NCBI GenBank assembly: GCA_944384745.1
Contig: CALWUO010000013.1
Span: 1 to 45,886 of the forward strand
Direction: 5' to 3'
From: an uncultured Butyricicoccus sp.
GTDB taxonomy: Bacteria; Bacillota; Clostridia; Oscillospirales; Butyricicoccaceae
Length of the DNA stretch: 45,886 nucleotides
The notes beneath the pieces are model-generated. The model was not told the DNA's origin, searched no databases, and saw only the letters and a program-made list of their open reading frames with translations. Of this stretch, positions 17,023 to 24,922 are shown in pieces. A program made the translations under genes and the position numbers. Positions within the stretch are counted from its first letter, which is position 1. Each line of letters starts with the position of its first letter.

Positions 17023-18096
17023 ATGACAGGTTCAATGTACGCTGCTATTGCAGGTTTACAAACACATATGCAAAAGATGAGTGTTATTGGTAACAATATT
17101 GCAAACGCTAATACAGCAGGTTTTAAACCAGGTGTTACAACATTTACTGAATCTATGTATACATCTCTTAGTACAAGTACAGCTGGTGGAAATACACTTG
17201 GTGGTGTTAACGCAGCACAGATTGGTTATGGTTCTCAGATTGGTACAATTGATATGACAATGTCAGCAGGTACACCATCTCCAACAAATCAAAATTCAGA
17301 TCTTTATCTAAATGGTAATGGTTTCTTTTTAGTAGGACCTAAACCAACTAATGCTGCAGGATATCAGCCTGACCCAGACCAGCTTATGTTAAAGCGTGTT
17401 GGTGATTTTGGTATTGATAAAGATGGTTATTTAGTTGATTCAAAGGGTAACTGTGTATATGGCTTTATGCCAACAGGCAATGCAACAACTGGTACGATTT
17501 CCAAAACAGGTGATGATGTAAATTATGATACATGTCTTCGTCCAATTCGTTTACCGGTTGCAAATGCTGATGGAAATGCATTTTATCCAACACTTGACAC
17601 AGCTACAAATGGATTAACCTATGATGCTGCGATTACAGATACAGAAAATAGAGTTAAAGTTAATAGTTTGAATTTAAGCATTGATAATAATGGTGTTATT
17701 ACAGCTGTTACAGATAATGATGAAACTATAACAGTTGGTGCAATTGCAATAGGTAATGTTCGTAACCCTAATGGTCTCACTAAAGAAGCTGAGGGGTATT
17801 ATAGAGCGGGTGGCAACTCTGGCGATGTCACTGTTGGTGCTGCAAGTGGTATTTTAGATGGAAAGTATTTAAATAACTCTGCTGATGGTATAGCTGGTAT
17901 AGCTGGAGATGACTTACAAGCTATAACATCAGGTGGTGACACAACAATTCTTGCTGGTTATCTTGAGTCATCAAAAACAGATATTTCAACTGAATTTGCC
18001 GACCTTATCACTACCCAGCGTGGTTTCCAAGCAAATACAAAAATTATTACCGTTACAGATGAAATGTTGTCTGAATTGGTAAATATGAAACGATAA
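17023..18096 (+). CDS. flgE: flagellar hook protein FlgE
   Basis: A 357-residue hook protein behind GAAAGGAAG. The N-terminal signature (MYAAIAGLQTHMQKMSVIGNNIANANTAGFK) and the C-terminal helix (DISTEFADLITTQRGFQANTKIITVTDEMLSELVNMKR) form the coiled core of the hook; the Gly/Asn/Thr-rich middle makes the exposed domains. It is about 90 residues longer than B. subtilis FlgE, with extra sequence in the exposed part. Its place after flgD and before flbD confirms it as hook rather than rod protein. Confidence 0.93.
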   Translation: MTGSMYAAIAGLQTHMQKMSVIGNNIANANTAGFKPGVTTFTESMYTSLSTSTAGGNTLGGVNAAQIGYGSQIGTIDMTMSAGTPSPTNQNSDLYLNGNGFFLVGPKPTNAAGYQPDPDQLMLKRVGDFGIDKDGYLVDSKGNCVYGFMPTGNATTGTISKTGDDVNYDTCLRPIRLPVANADGNAFYPTLDTATNGLTYDAAITDTENRVKVNSLNLSIDNNGVITAVTDNDETITVGAIAIGNVRNPNGLTKEAEGYYRAGGNSGDVTVGAASGILDGKYLNNSADGIAGIAGDDLQAITSGGDTTILAGYLESSKTDISTEFADLITTQRGFQANTKIITVTDEMLSELVNMKR

Positions 18097-18112
18097 ATTT
18101 TAATGTTTGGCT

Positions 18113-18138
18113 TTCTGGGTGTCACGTGATGCCCAGAA
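18113..18138 (+). repeat. 26-base near-perfect palindrome between flgE and flbD
   Basis: TTCTGGG (18113-18119) pairs with CCCAGAA (18132-18138). The interior continues with two G-U pairs and the palindrome TCACGTGA, so the whole stretch folds into one stem. No T-run follows, so it is not a standard terminator; an RNA processing or stability element is the likelier reading. Confidence 0.7.
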
Positions 18139-18164
18139 TAGCTTAATAGAAAGGTGAAATACCA

Positions 18165-18386
18165 ATGATTAGACTTACTAAACTTAATAGAGAAGCTTTT
18201 CTTCTCAATCATATGCAAATTGAAACAATAGAAGTTATCCCAGAAACTAAAATCATCATGATGAACCATGATTACTTTATCGTTCGTGAAACACCAGAGC
18301 GCGTTTTACAGTTAATTGAAAATTATACTGCAAGAGTACATGATATTTACAGAGAAATTAAGATTTCCGATAAAACAGGGAATTAA
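18165..18386 (+). CDS. flbD: FlbD/SwrD family flagellar protein
   Basis: A 73-residue protein behind AAAGGTG. It starts MIRLTKLNREAFLLNHMQIETIEVIPETKI, the diagnostic opening of the FlbD family (SwrD in B. subtilis). SwrD has been reported to raise motor torque and support swarming in B. subtilis; it is cytoplasmic and small. The gene lies between flgE and the stator genes, which suits a role in stator power. Confidence 0.92.
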   Translation: MIRLTKLNREAFLLNHMQIETIEVIPETKIIMMNHDYFIVRETPERVLQLIENYTARVHDIYREIKISDKTGN

Positions 18387-18453
18387 ATATAGAGTTAAAA
18401 TCACCAACTGACATAAAAAATTAAATAAGTCTGATTGGAGGAAGTATAAACAA

Positions 18454-19272
18454 ATGAATGTTACATTTATAGGTGGTATTGTAGGCGGTTTACTGCTTAT
18501 TATAGTTGGTATGTCACTAAATGGTCTGGCATTCGACTTTAAACAGCTTGGGAATTTCGTAGATATACCTAGTATTGTTATTGTACTTGGTGGTGCAATG
18601 GCGGCAGTTATTGCTGCAAACCCTGCATCAAGACTGAAAAACTTTGGCAAGCATATAGGTATTATATTTAATCAGAAAAAATATAATCCATTGCAGGTAA
18701 TCGATGAAATTACAGAATTTGCTCAGATTGCTCGTAAAAATGGTTTGTTAGCACTTGAAGAACGTGCAAATCAGCTAGAGGACCCATTTTTCAAAAAAAG
18801 TATTATGCTAATTGTAGATGGTAATGATGCTGATAAAGTGCGTGATATGCTTATGAGTGATATTGAACAGTTAAGTGCAAGACATGATGATGTTATTGCT
18901 ATGTATGAATTAGGTTCTTCTGCGTCGCCTGCATTTGGTATGATTGGTACTCTTATAGGTCTTATCAATATGCTTGCAACTATGGAGGGTAATAGTAGTA
19001 ACATAGGTGCATCAATGTCAGTTGCTCTTGTTACTACTCTTTATGGTGTTATTCTTGCTAACCTTGTATTTAACCCTATTTCTAATAACCTTCGTACTCG
19101 TGACCAAGAGGAAATTTTATGTCGTCAGCTGGTTGTAGAGGGTGTTATGGCGATACAATCAGGTGAAAACCCTAAGTTTGTTAAGGAAAAACTTGAAGGT
19201 TATCTTGAGCAAAGTGCAACTGGTAGCGATGAAGGTGGTAAAAAGAAAAAATCAAAGGAAAAGGATAAATAA
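18454..19272 (+). CDS. motA: flagellar stator protein MotA
   Basis: A 272-residue membrane protein behind GGAGG. MotA forms the ring of the ion-driven stator unit around MotB. Four membrane helices are visible (about 5-25, 33-53, 150-170 and 185-205) with the large cytoplasmic loop between the second and third. Conserved features include ASPAFGMIGTLIGLI in the third helix. The C-terminus ends in a Lys/Glu-rich tail. In B. subtilis motAB is a separate operon; here it sits inside the main flagellar operon between flbD and fliM. Confidence 0.95.
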   Translation: MNVTFIGGIVGGLLLIIVGMSLNGLAFDFKQLGNFVDIPSIVIVLGGAMAAVIAANPASRLKNFGKHIGIIFNQKKYNPLQVIDEITEFAQIARKNGLLALEERANQLEDPFFKKSIMLIVDGNDADKVRDMLMSDIEQLSARHDDVIAMYELGSSASPAFGMIGTLIGLINMLATMEGNSSNIGASMSVALVTTLYGVILANLVFNPISNNLRTRDQEEILCRQLVVEGVMAIQSGENPKFVKEKLEGYLEQSATGSDEGGKKKKSKEKDK

Positions 19273-19301
19273 CAGTTGACTGGAAGGGACAGAGTTATAA
19301 T

Positions 19302-20081
19302 ATGAAGAAAAAAAGAAAAGCTGGTGGTGCAAGCTGGATGGATACATACGGCGACATGGTTACGCTTCTACTTTGCTTTTTTGTGCTTTTATATAGTATG
19401 TCTAGTGTCGATCAAGAAAAATGGGAACAAGTTGTTCAAAGCTTTAGAAGAGATACCAAGTCCAGTGTGGATATTGCTCCTGGACAAGGTACAGGTTTAG
19501 AATATAATCCAAGCGATTCGGACAAAATTACCGAAGAGCAGGTTGAGGAAGCACTCAATGAAATAGCTAAACAAGTTGAAGAATATGCTATGCAGAATAA
19601 TATGAACAAGCAAATTAGTGTTAGTCAAGGTGCAGGTTATGTATTTATAACTTTCCAAGATGCAGTATTTTTTGCGGGAGATAGCTATGAATTACTAGAT
19701 AGCGGTGCTAAGGTGCTTGATGTTGTTGCAGAAGCAATAAAGCCTCAAGGTGGTCTTGTTGATGAACTGAGAGTTATGGGACACACTTCACAAGGCAGTG
19801 CGGATAAGGCAAATAACCCAGAAACAGATAGATTCCTTTCATCAAATCGTGCTGCAACGGTTACTGTTTATTTACAAAATAAAAATATAGTTGCTCCAGA
19901 TAGACTTGTTAGTGTAGGATATGGTCAATGGCGACCAATAGCTGGTTTTAATACGAGCGAAGAACGTGCACAAAATCGTCGTGTAGAACTTATGATTACA
20001 GGCATAAATCCAAATAGTATGGAAAGTAGCGTGGATAAGTATTTTACTACACGAACAGGTGATGCACAAGATGAAGAATAA
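19302..20081 (+). CDS. motB: flagellar stator protein MotB
   Basis: A 259-residue protein. A short basic N-terminus and one membrane helix (about 16-33) carry the conserved ion-binding Asp18 in WMDTYGDMVTLLL. A linker follows, then a C-terminal OmpA-like peptidoglycan-binding domain (about 110-240) with LRVMGHTSQGSADKANNPETDRFLSSNRAATV and SVGYGQWRPIAGFNTSEERAQNRRVEL. MotB anchors the stator to the wall. The next gene is fliM; the fliL gene often found here is absent. Confidence 0.95.
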   Translation: MKKKRKAGGASWMDTYGDMVTLLLCFFVLLYSMSSVDQEKWEQVVQSFRRDTKSSVDIAPGQGTGLEYNPSDSDKITEEQVEEALNEIAKQVEEYAMQNNMNKQISVSQGAGYVFITFQDAVFFAGDSYELLDSGAKVLDVVAEAIKPQGGLVDELRVMGHTSQGSADKANNPETDRFLSSNRAATVTVYLQNKNIVAPDRLVSVGYGQWRPIAGFNTSEERAQNRRVELMITGINPNSMESSVDKYFTTRTGDAQDEE

Positions 20082-20100
20082 GTAAAGGATTTGTTAGAAC

Positions 20101-21123
20101 ATGTCAGAAGTTTTATCACAAAGCCAGATAGACATGCTACTTCAAGCCGCACGCATGGGCGAAATGGATAAAGAAGAGAAATCCGAAAAGCCCGAAGAAA
20201 AGAAATATCCAAAATATGACTTCTATAGCCCGAAGAAATTTACAAGAGATCGTTTAAAAATGATAAATAGCATTTTTGAAAGCTATGTACGTGTGATTTC
20301 ATCAAGGCTTAATGCTCTGCTCCATATGTCATGTGAGCTTGAAATAGACTCTGTAGAAGAACAAAGATATTTTGAGTTTTCTAATGCGCTTAGCGAAAGA
20401 GATGTGTTAACTCTGGTTTCAAATAGTATGCAAACTGTTCCGGATAAAGACCCTATATTGTTTCATATCACCACTGGCATTATGATAAGCATGTTTGATA
20501 GAATGCTTGGTGGTACAGGTGATGTAGAAGGTGAAATAAATTCGGATTACAAATATACTGATATTGAACTTAGACTCTATAATGATTTTGTGAAAGATTT
20601 AGTGCAAGGCATGTCTAGTGCATGGAAAAATTATATTGACATTGAATTTGGATTTAATAGAGTTGAAGTCAATCCAACACTTGTACAGCTTATAGGACTA
20701 GATGAAACGGTTGTAATTGTTGGTATAATAATTAAAACACCTGTAAGCAGTGGCAGATTTAGCATATGTCTTCCAGGAACTCTTTTAAGCGATATCTTCG
20801 CTCAACTTAATAGAGAAACAGCAAGTATGCAGCAAACTAACCCTAAAGACAGTGAGGAAATAATGGATTATCTAAAAAGTTCCGAACTTGAAATTACTGC
20901 AGAGCTGCAACATACAACACTCAAATTAGAGGATATATATCATCTTCATGTTGGAGATATTATAGACCTTGACCAGCCAAAGGATTCTAAAGTATACTTG
21001 AATATAGGCGGAAAACGTTGGTTTGATGGAAAGATGGGTGTATATCAAAAAAATAAAGCGGTCAAAATTGATAAAACATATTTCTTAACCGATATGGAAA
21101 AAGAGCAGGACAAAGGAGAGTAG
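20101..21123 (+). CDS. fliM: flagellar motor switch protein FliM
   Basis: A 340-residue C-ring protein. The N-terminal LSQSQIDMLLQA (5-16) is the binding peptide for phosphorylated CheY. It is joined by a charged linker to the middle CheC-like domain (KKFTRDRLKMINSIFESYVR...), which lacks phosphatase residues, and to the C-terminal SpoA domain (about 255-330; LKLEDIYHLHVGDIIDLDQP). Together with FliG and FliY it forms the switch that sets rotation direction. Confidence 0.95.
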   Translation: MSEVLSQSQIDMLLQAARMGEMDKEEKSEKPEEKKYPKYDFYSPKKFTRDRLKMINSIFESYVRVISSRLNALLHMSCELEIDSVEEQRYFEFSNALSERDVLTLVSNSMQTVPDKDPILFHITTGIMISMFDRMLGGTGDVEGEINSDYKYTDIELRLYNDFVKDLVQGMSSAWKNYIDIEFGFNRVEVNPTLVQLIGLDETVVIVGIIIKTPVSSGRFSICLPGTLLSDIFAQLNRETASMQQTNPKDSEEIMDYLKSSELEITAELQHTTLKLEDIYHLHVGDIIDLDQPKDSKVYLNIGGKRWFDGKMGVYQKNKAVKIDKTYFLTDMEKEQDKGE

Positions 21124-21131
21124 TATAAAGA

Positions 21132-22382
21132 ATGGGATCTAACATTTTCAGCCCAATGGCAATAGATGCTATTGGTGAAATATTTAATATCAGCCTCGGA
21201 TCTTCTGCAACTGCGGTTTCCAATATGCTTGCAAGGCGTGTGGATATCACTACACCAACTGTAACCGTAGTTTCAGCAGAGGATTTTAGTATTGATGATA
21301 TTAAACCTGCAATCGGTGTAAAAATTGATTATGTAGCAGGTCTAAATGGTAGCAATGTAATGTTGCTAAAACGTTCAGATGTACGAGCTATTGTTGACAT
21401 ACTTATGGGAATGGAAACAAAAGATGAGGATTTTGAAATAAATGAACTCAATCTTAGTGCGATTTCCGAGGTTATGAACCAAATGATGGGTGCAGCCTCA
21501 ACTGCTATGTCCGATTTCCTTGGTGAAATGGTTAATATCTCTACACCTGAAGCATTTGAAATACAAAATGTAAACGAGATTATAGGTACATATTTACCAA
21601 GCGAAGGCACACTTGTTGTAGTTCGTTTCCAACTGACAATAGAAGATGCTGTTGAAAGCGAATTTATGAGTGCACTTAGTGTGGATTTAGTTCGTGAAAT
21701 GCTTAAGGGATTTGGTATAGGCGGTGCAGATGTTGGATTAAGTGGTGAACCAGCTCAAAGCAAGCAAGAGGAAGTAGCAGCTCCGCAAGCACAAACTCCT
21801 CAAGTCGCTCAACAATCAACTGCAACTCAGACAGCACAGTCACAGACAGCACATGTAACTGCTCAGCAGCAGCCTGTTCAGCAGCAACAGCCGCAGATGC
21901 AACAGCAACCTCAAATGAACCCTCAACAGCAGCAGATGCAGCAGCCTCCAATGATGCCGCAAATGTCACCAGATATGCAGCAACAGTATGCAGCATATCC
22001 ACCTTATCCATATCCACCAATGTATTATATGCCACAGCAACCTGTTATGCAGGAACCTAAAACTATAAAAACTTCTGCTCCTGCAATGCCTAAGCTTGAA
22101 CAAAGTCATAATCTTAATGAAGAACAAGCTGGTAATCTTGACTTGCTTATGTCAGTTCCAGTGGATGTTGCAGTTGAAATAGGCAGAACTCGTCGTAGGG
22201 TTAAGGACATTCTAAATTATACTAAAGGTTCACTTGTTGTACTTGATAGACTGGCAGGAGATAGAGCAGATTTATATGTAAATGGTAAATGTATTGCTAA
22301 AGGTGATATAGTTGTTGTAGATGATAGTTTCGGTTTAAGAATTGCAGAAATTGTTGAACCACTATCCCTTGAAGATTTATAA
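21132..22382 (+). CDS. fliY: flagellar switch protein FliY (CheC-like phosphatase + FliN domain)
   Basis: A 416-residue protein. The N-terminal CheC-like half (about 1-190) keeps both phosphatase motifs: E16..N19 (IDAIGEIFNI) and E113..N116 (SAISEVMN), so removal of phosphate from CheY-P at the switch is expected, as in B. subtilis FliY. A long Gln/Pro/Met/Tyr-rich linker (about 196-325) follows, then a FliN-type SpoA domain (about 335-416; MSVPVDVAVEIGRTRRRVKDIL). The linker is low-complexity and far more Gln-rich than the rest of the operon. It replaces fliN in this operon. Confidence 0.94.
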   Translation: MGSNIFSPMAIDAIGEIFNISLGSSATAVSNMLARRVDITTPTVTVVSAEDFSIDDIKPAIGVKIDYVAGLNGSNVMLLKRSDVRAIVDILMGMETKDEDFEINELNLSAISEVMNQMMGAASTAMSDFLGEMVNISTPEAFEIQNVNEIIGTYLPSEGTLVVVRFQLTIEDAVESEFMSALSVDLVREMLKGFGIGGADVGLSGEPAQSKQEEVAAPQAQTPQVAQQSTATQTAQSQTAHVTAQQQPVQQQQPQMQQQPQMNPQQQQMQQPPMMPQMSPDMQQQYAAYPPYPYPPMYYMPQQPVMQEPKTIKTSAPAMPKLEQSHNLNEEQAGNLDLLMSVPVDVAVEIGRTRRRVKDILNYTKGSLVVLDRLAGDRADLYVNGKCIAKGDIVVVDDSFGLRIAEIVEPLSLEDL

Positions 22383-22401
22383 TTAAAAAATAAGAATAAT
22401 T

Positions 22402-22414
22402 AAAAAAAAAAAAA
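22402..22414 (+). repeat. A13 homopolymer just before the cheY ribosome binding site
   Basis: Thirteen consecutive A residues run into AAAAGGACGG, the presumed cheY ribosome binding site. It is the longest homopolymer noticed in the window. Confidence 0.85.
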
Positions 22415-22429
22415 GGACGGATATTAAAA

Positions 22430-22795
22430 ATGGCAAAAATTTTATTAGTAGATGATGCAGCATTTATGAGAATGATGGTAAAAAACACCCTTAATGAAAA
22501 TGGTTATACTGAAACATATGAAGCTTGCGATGGTGCAGAGGCAGTTAATAAATATGCCGAAATCAAACCAGACCTTGTAATTATGGACATAACCATGCCT
22601 AATAAAGATGGTCTTGAGGCATTAAAAGAAATTAGAGCATCAGACCCTAATGCTTCTGTTGTAATGTGTTCTGCAATGGGTCAGGAAGCTATGGTTATTG
22701 AAGCTATTAAATTAGGTGCAAAGGATTTTATTGTTAAGCCTTTTAAACCAGAACGTATTATTAAGACTGTTTCATCTATTGTTGGTGAGGCATAA
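22430..22795 (+). CDS. cheY: chemotaxis response regulator CheY
   Basis: A 121-residue single-domain receiver. All active-site residues are present: acidic pair D8/D9, phospho-acceptor D53 (VIMDITMP), S81 and K103 (VKPFKP). Phosphorylated CheY binds FliM and sets the direction of rotation; FliY and CheC remove the phosphate. The kinase CheA is not encoded in this window. The A13 tract lies immediately upstream of its ribosome binding site. Confidence 0.95.
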   Translation: MAKILLVDDAAFMRMMVKNTLNENGYTETYEACDGAEAVNKYAEIKPDLVIMDITMPNKDGLEALKEIRASDPNASVVMCSAMGQEAMVIEAIKLGAKDFIVKPFKPERIIKTVSSIVGEA

Positions 22796-22803
22796 AAATT
22801 TAT

Positions 22804-23154
22804 ATGATTGGAGACATCCTCTCTTTAATTAGTGTGATTGTAATTATTGCTTTGATTTGTTTTTTAGCTTATTTTGTAACTAAAAAAATTGGTACAAATA
22901 ATTTGTTTATGGGAAATAATCATAGCAATAACAAAATGCGTGTGTATGAGCGGATGATATTAGCACCTAATAAATCACTTGTAATTGTAAAAGTAGCTGA
23001 ACGTTGGCTTTTATTGGGTGTGTCAAATGAAAATATATCTCTTATAACTGAAATTGATGCTGAACAAGCAAAAGTTTGGTCAGAAAAAGAGCAAATATCA
23101 CCCAATTTTGCAGATGTAATTTCAAATATAATAAGTAAAAAGGGAGGGAAATGA
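22804..23154 (+). CDS. fliO: flagellar biosynthetic protein FliO
   Basis: A 116-residue membrane protein. One N-terminal hydrophobic helix (about 5-27, LSLISVIVIIALICFLAYFVT) is followed by a small cytoplasmic domain with KMRVYERMILAPNKSLVIVKVAERWLLLGVSNENISLITEI, typical of FliO/FliZ. FliO helps to assemble the FliP ring of the export gate. Its place before fliP is standard. Confidence 0.9.
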   Translation: MIGDILSLISVIVIIALICFLAYFVTKKIGTNNLFMGNNHSNNKMRVYERMILAPNKSLVIVKVAERWLLLGVSNENISLITEIDAEQAKVWSEKEQISPNFADVISNIISKKGGK

Positions 23155-23159
23155 TTTAA

Positions 23160-23825
23160 ATGCCAGAAGGTCTTATAAATGTAAATGGTAGTAATGTGCA
23201 GACCTTGGAAATACTATTCTTTACAACATTAATAGCACTTTTACCATCTATACTTGTGATGATGACATCATTTACAAGAATAGTCATTTCTCTTTCTTTC
23301 CTTCGCACAGCAATGGGTACACAACAAAACCCACCTAATAATGTTATTATAGGTATAGCGTTATTTTTAACTTTGTTTATTATGAATCCAGTGCTTACTG
23401 ATATCAAACAAAACGCTTATGACCCGTATGCAAGACAAGAAATAACTCAACAAGATGCTATAGAGCGAGCAAAAGTACCTTTGAAGGATTTTATGATTCG
23501 TCAAACAGAAACATCATCAATAAAGTTGTTTTGTGAAATGGCAGGAGTAAATGCACCTGATACAACTGAAGAAGCAAATCAGCTTGCTATGCGTGTTATT
23601 ATTCCATCTTATATGACAAGTGAGCTTAAACGTGCTTTTGAAATTGGTTTTTTGCTTTATTTGCCATTTATGCTTATTGACATTATAGTTTCTTCCACTC
23701 TTATGAGTATGGGTATGATTATGCTTCCACCAGCTATGATTTCTATGCCTTTTAAATTGTTATTATTTATAACGGTTGATGGTTGGCAACTTCTGTTTTC
23801 AACTCTTGTACAAGGCTTTAAATAG
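23160..23825 (+). CDS. fliP: flagellar export gate protein FliP
   Basis: A 221-residue polytopic membrane protein; five FliP, four FliQ and one FliR form the export gate. Signature segments: MMTSFTRIVISLSFLRTAMGTQQNPPN and FLLYLPFMLIDIIVSSTLMSMGMIMLPP. It lacks the cleaved signal peptide of E. coli FliP, as B. subtilis FliP does, so it is not truncated. GGGAGG lies about 13 bases before ATG 23160, inside the end of fliO. Confidence 0.96.
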   Translation: MPEGLINVNGSNVQTLEILFFTTLIALLPSILVMMTSFTRIVISLSFLRTAMGTQQNPPNNVIIGIALFLTLFIMNPVLTDIKQNAYDPYARQEITQQDAIERAKVPLKDFMIRQTETSSIKLFCEMAGVNAPDTTEEANQLAMRVIIPSYMTSELKRAFEIGFLLYLPFMLIDIIVSSTLMSMGMIMLPPAMISMPFKLLLFITVDGWQLLFSTLVQGFK

Positions 23826-23840
23826 CAGGAGGTGTAATAA

Positions 23841-24104
23841 GTGTTAAATCAATACCAAATGCTTGATATAATGCGTGAGGGAATATGGATTGCAATTAAA
23901 CTTGGTGGTCCGATGCTTGTTGCAAGTATGGCAATAGGTGTAATTGTCGCTATATTTCAGGCTGCAACTCAAATTCATGAACAAAGTGTTTCGTTTATAC
24001 CTAAACTTATACTTATAATTGCATTTTTACTTATTGGTGGAAACTGGATGCTTAATACTATGCAGGAATTTACAAAAATGATTTTCCTCCAGATGATTGG
24101 ATAA
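23841..24104 (+). CDS. fliQ: flagellar export gate protein FliQ
   Basis: An 87-residue protein with GTG start and a strong AGGAGGTG site. Two membrane helices (about 15-38 and 53-75) form the hairpin that wraps the FliP/FliR core. QAATQIHEQSVSFIPKL is the typical connecting loop. Confidence 0.95.
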   Translation: MLNQYQMLDIMREGIWIAIKLGGPMLVASMAIGVIVAIFQAATQIHEQSVSFIPKLILIIAFLLIGGNWMLNTMQEFTKMIFLQMIG

Positions 24105-24123
24105 ATAGAGAGGGGAAAGTTAT

Positions 24124-24894
24124 ATGTATGATGAAGCACAACTCATTCTGTTTCTTTTAATTATGATGAGAATTACAGGGTTTGTGTCTTTTAATCCTAT
24201 TTTTGGTAGAAGAGGCGTTCCAAATCTTGTAAAGGCGGGATTTATTTTTGTTTTGACCCTGTGTGTATATTTTTATACTCCATCACAAGCACCAACTGTT
24301 CCACGCACAGCTCTTGAATTTTGTATTAAAATGTTATTAGAGTTTGGTGTGGGTTATGCAGTATCATTTATTATACAATGTTTTTTCTACGTTGTACTTG
24401 AAGCAGGTAGTCAAATAGATAACCAAATGGGTCTTAGTATGTCTGAAAACTATGACCCTTCAATGGGAACTAATATAACAATGACAAGTACATTTTTTAA
24501 TATAATGTTTATGTTATTGTTCTTCTCAGCAAATGGTCATATAACCCTTTTAAGGATATTTGTTTCGTCAGGGCAGATTGTGCCTTTTGGCTCGGTGGCT
24601 ATAACTGAACAAGTGACTACATATGTACTTGATACATTTGTATCATGTGTTGTTTTATCTTTAAAACTTGCACTACCTATACTTGCTGCTTCTCTTATAG
24701 GTCAGCTTGGTATGGGTATACTTATGAAAGTTATTCCACAAATAAATGTATTTGCTATAAATATGGAACTTAAAATCATTTTAGGATTATTTATGATTAT
24801 GCTTCTTATAACACCTATTGGTGAATTTATTCTGCTTATAGAAAAACAAATGCTTGTAGCAATACAAGATGTAATAAAAGCAATAGCCGCTTAA
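24124..24894 (+). CDS. fliR: flagellar export gate protein FliR
   Basis: A 256-residue polytopic membrane protein behind GAGGGG. Typical FliR features are the MMRITGFVSFNPIFGRRGVPNLVKAGF start, EAGSQIDNQMGLSMSENYDP in the middle and MKVIPQINVFAINMELKIILG near the end. It completes the FliP5-Q4-R1 gate. About six membrane helices are visible. Confidence 0.95.
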   Translation: MYDEAQLILFLLIMMRITGFVSFNPIFGRRGVPNLVKAGFIFVLTLCVYFYTPSQAPTVPRTALEFCIKMLLEFGVGYAVSFIIQCFFYVVLEAGSQIDNQMGLSMSENYDPSMGTNITMTSTFFNIMFMLLFFSANGHITLLRIFVSSGQIVPFGSVAITEQVTTYVLDTFVSCVVLSLKLALPILAASLIGQLGMGILMKVIPQINVFAINMELKIILGLFMIMLLITPIGEFILLIEKQMLVAIQDVIKAIAA

Positions 24895-24922
24895 AAGAAC
24901 CGCAAAAAAGGAGTGAGACAAG

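Noticed and set aside
21072..21095. SigD-like TAAA and ACCGATAT at the end of fliM
   Set aside because: The spacer is only 12 bases, outside the 14-16 range, and the sequence is coding.
21703..22035. 110-codon open frame opposite fliY, rich in Ala
   Set aside because: It is the antisense of the Gln-rich linker (CAG/CAA repeats read in reverse); no ribosome binding site or family features.
23160..23825. FliP apparently missing its signal peptide
   Set aside because: Firmicutes FliP proteins, including B. subtilis FliP, normally lack it and have this length.
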